This document shows, piece after piece, positions 63,565-64,000 of a stretch of DNA of 64,000 nt. The notes below the pieces were generated by a model. The model saw nothing but the letters and a program-made list of their open reading frames with translations, did no database searches and was not told where the DNA came from. The DNA is from an uncultured Spirochaetales bacterium (GTDB taxonomy: Bacteria; Spirochaetota; Spirochaetia; Sphaerochaetales; Sphaerochaetaceae): assembly GCA_944388965.1 (NCBI GenBank), contig CALXKL010000010.1:1-64000 (forward strand). The letters are read 5' to 3'. The first letter of the stretch is position 1. Every line of letters begins with the position of its first letter. The position numbers and the translations under genes are program-made.

Positions 63565-64000
63565 ATGAAACGGACGGTCCTAGTGCTTATCATCATTATT
63601 TCTATTGTCCACCTGATTCCTGCTTCGGTAGTCATCAATTCGGATGAAAGTTGTGGGCAGGCAACGGCGAATCTGCTTCTTGTCATGGATGAGGTCAAGA
63701 AGGAGAACTTCGGCTTATCCTCTGAACCTGTTGATATCAACAACTCTCCAGTCCCGATAACGGCAGTAGAACTTGAAGGCCAGCTTTCTTCTAATGGTCA
63801 GACCCTGATCGGCTCGAAAACCGTATATGCCTATTGGGATATCGCTTCAGTGGACAAGGTGAGGCTTTCCGTCTCGATTAATAGCCCTATGAGTGGAGAA
63901 ACAGGAAAGGTGAATCTTCACTGGTGCTGTTATTCCGACGATATAGATGATGTGAGACATTATGTCGGGTATGCGAATAATGGCGACTATCTTGTCGATC
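63565..64000 (+). CDS. Secreted pilin-like subunit 10, cut by the window end
   Basis: The reading frame opens with an ATG at 63565 preceded by CGGAGGG and gives at least 145 residues without a stop. It begins with a signal peptide (MKRTVLVLIIIISIVHLIPA) and contains the family core VYAYWDIASVDKVRLSVSIN. The 3' end lies beyond the window, so the gene is partial and the cluster continues. Confidence 0.65.
   Translation, partial: MKRTVLVLIIIISIVHLIPASVVINSDESCGQATANLLLVMDEVKKENFGLSSEPVDINNSPVPITAVELEGQLSSNGQTLIGSKTVYAYWDIASVDKVRLSVSINSPMSGETGKVNLHWCCYSDDIDDVRHYVGYANNGDYLVD

Overview
This window is a stretch of bacterial chromosome that most resembles a spirochaete, possibly a gut-associated Sphaerochaetaceae or Treponema relative. 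That assignment is inference. It rests on the linked XPB-type helicase and its winged-helix partner, two different EF-G-family GTPases close together, and a small chromosomal ParA plus ribbon-helix-helix cassette. There is no 16S rRNA here to settle it. Only the end of a 5S rRNA gene is present at the left edge.

Region by region: (1) 1-9,476 holds the 5S end and terminator, a manganese (yybP-ykoY) riboswitch driving mntP, an SCP2-like protein with an iron alcohol dehydrogenase, typA, xth, a parA/RHH pair, a Nudix hydrolase and an EIIC-like membrane protein. The intergenic spacers here are unusually long and AT-rich. (2) 9,473-17,007 is mostly minus strand: a UvrD-type helicase, a family 8 glycosyltransferase, an IscB/omega-RNA (HEARO) element inserted just upstream of that glycosyltransferase, a DUF362 ferredoxin protein, an rRNA cytosine methyltransferase and two membrane proteins. 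(3) 17,135-23,200 carries aconitase, isocitrate dehydrogenase and citrate synthase, enough for the citrate-to-2-oxoglutarate branch that feeds glutamate. (4) 23,267-42,619 is a dense housekeeping block: GNAT, ArsR, Maf, ABC-F, aroDE, the helicase pair, aroC, aroK, dgt, nrdR, mfd and trmB. (5) 42,675-52,597 holds two EF-G-family genes around a repeat-rich intergenic region with a possible type I toxin-antitoxin-like module, then an HTH regulator, a cupin, a CLC channel, a minisatellite, a TPR-like secreted protein and an aldehyde dehydrogenase.

(6) 52,881-64,000 is the most striking part. It is one long plus-strand operon: a promoter, a structured leader with a run of nine G, a PapD-like periplasmic chaperone, an 1,124-residue usher-like outer-membrane protein with an unusual N-terminal three-helix membrane domain and acidic linker, and then at least ten secreted pilin-like proteins with no terminator before the window ends. 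At least five of these share a core motif around an aromatic-x-Trp and most end in a Gly-x-Tyr-x-Ala-x-Leu type strand. This looks like a divergent chaperone-usher surface fibre system.

The two best candidates for under-described biology are this chaperone-usher locus and the compact IscB/omega-RNA element, whose catalytic residues all appear intact and whose ends are marked by matching short hairpins.
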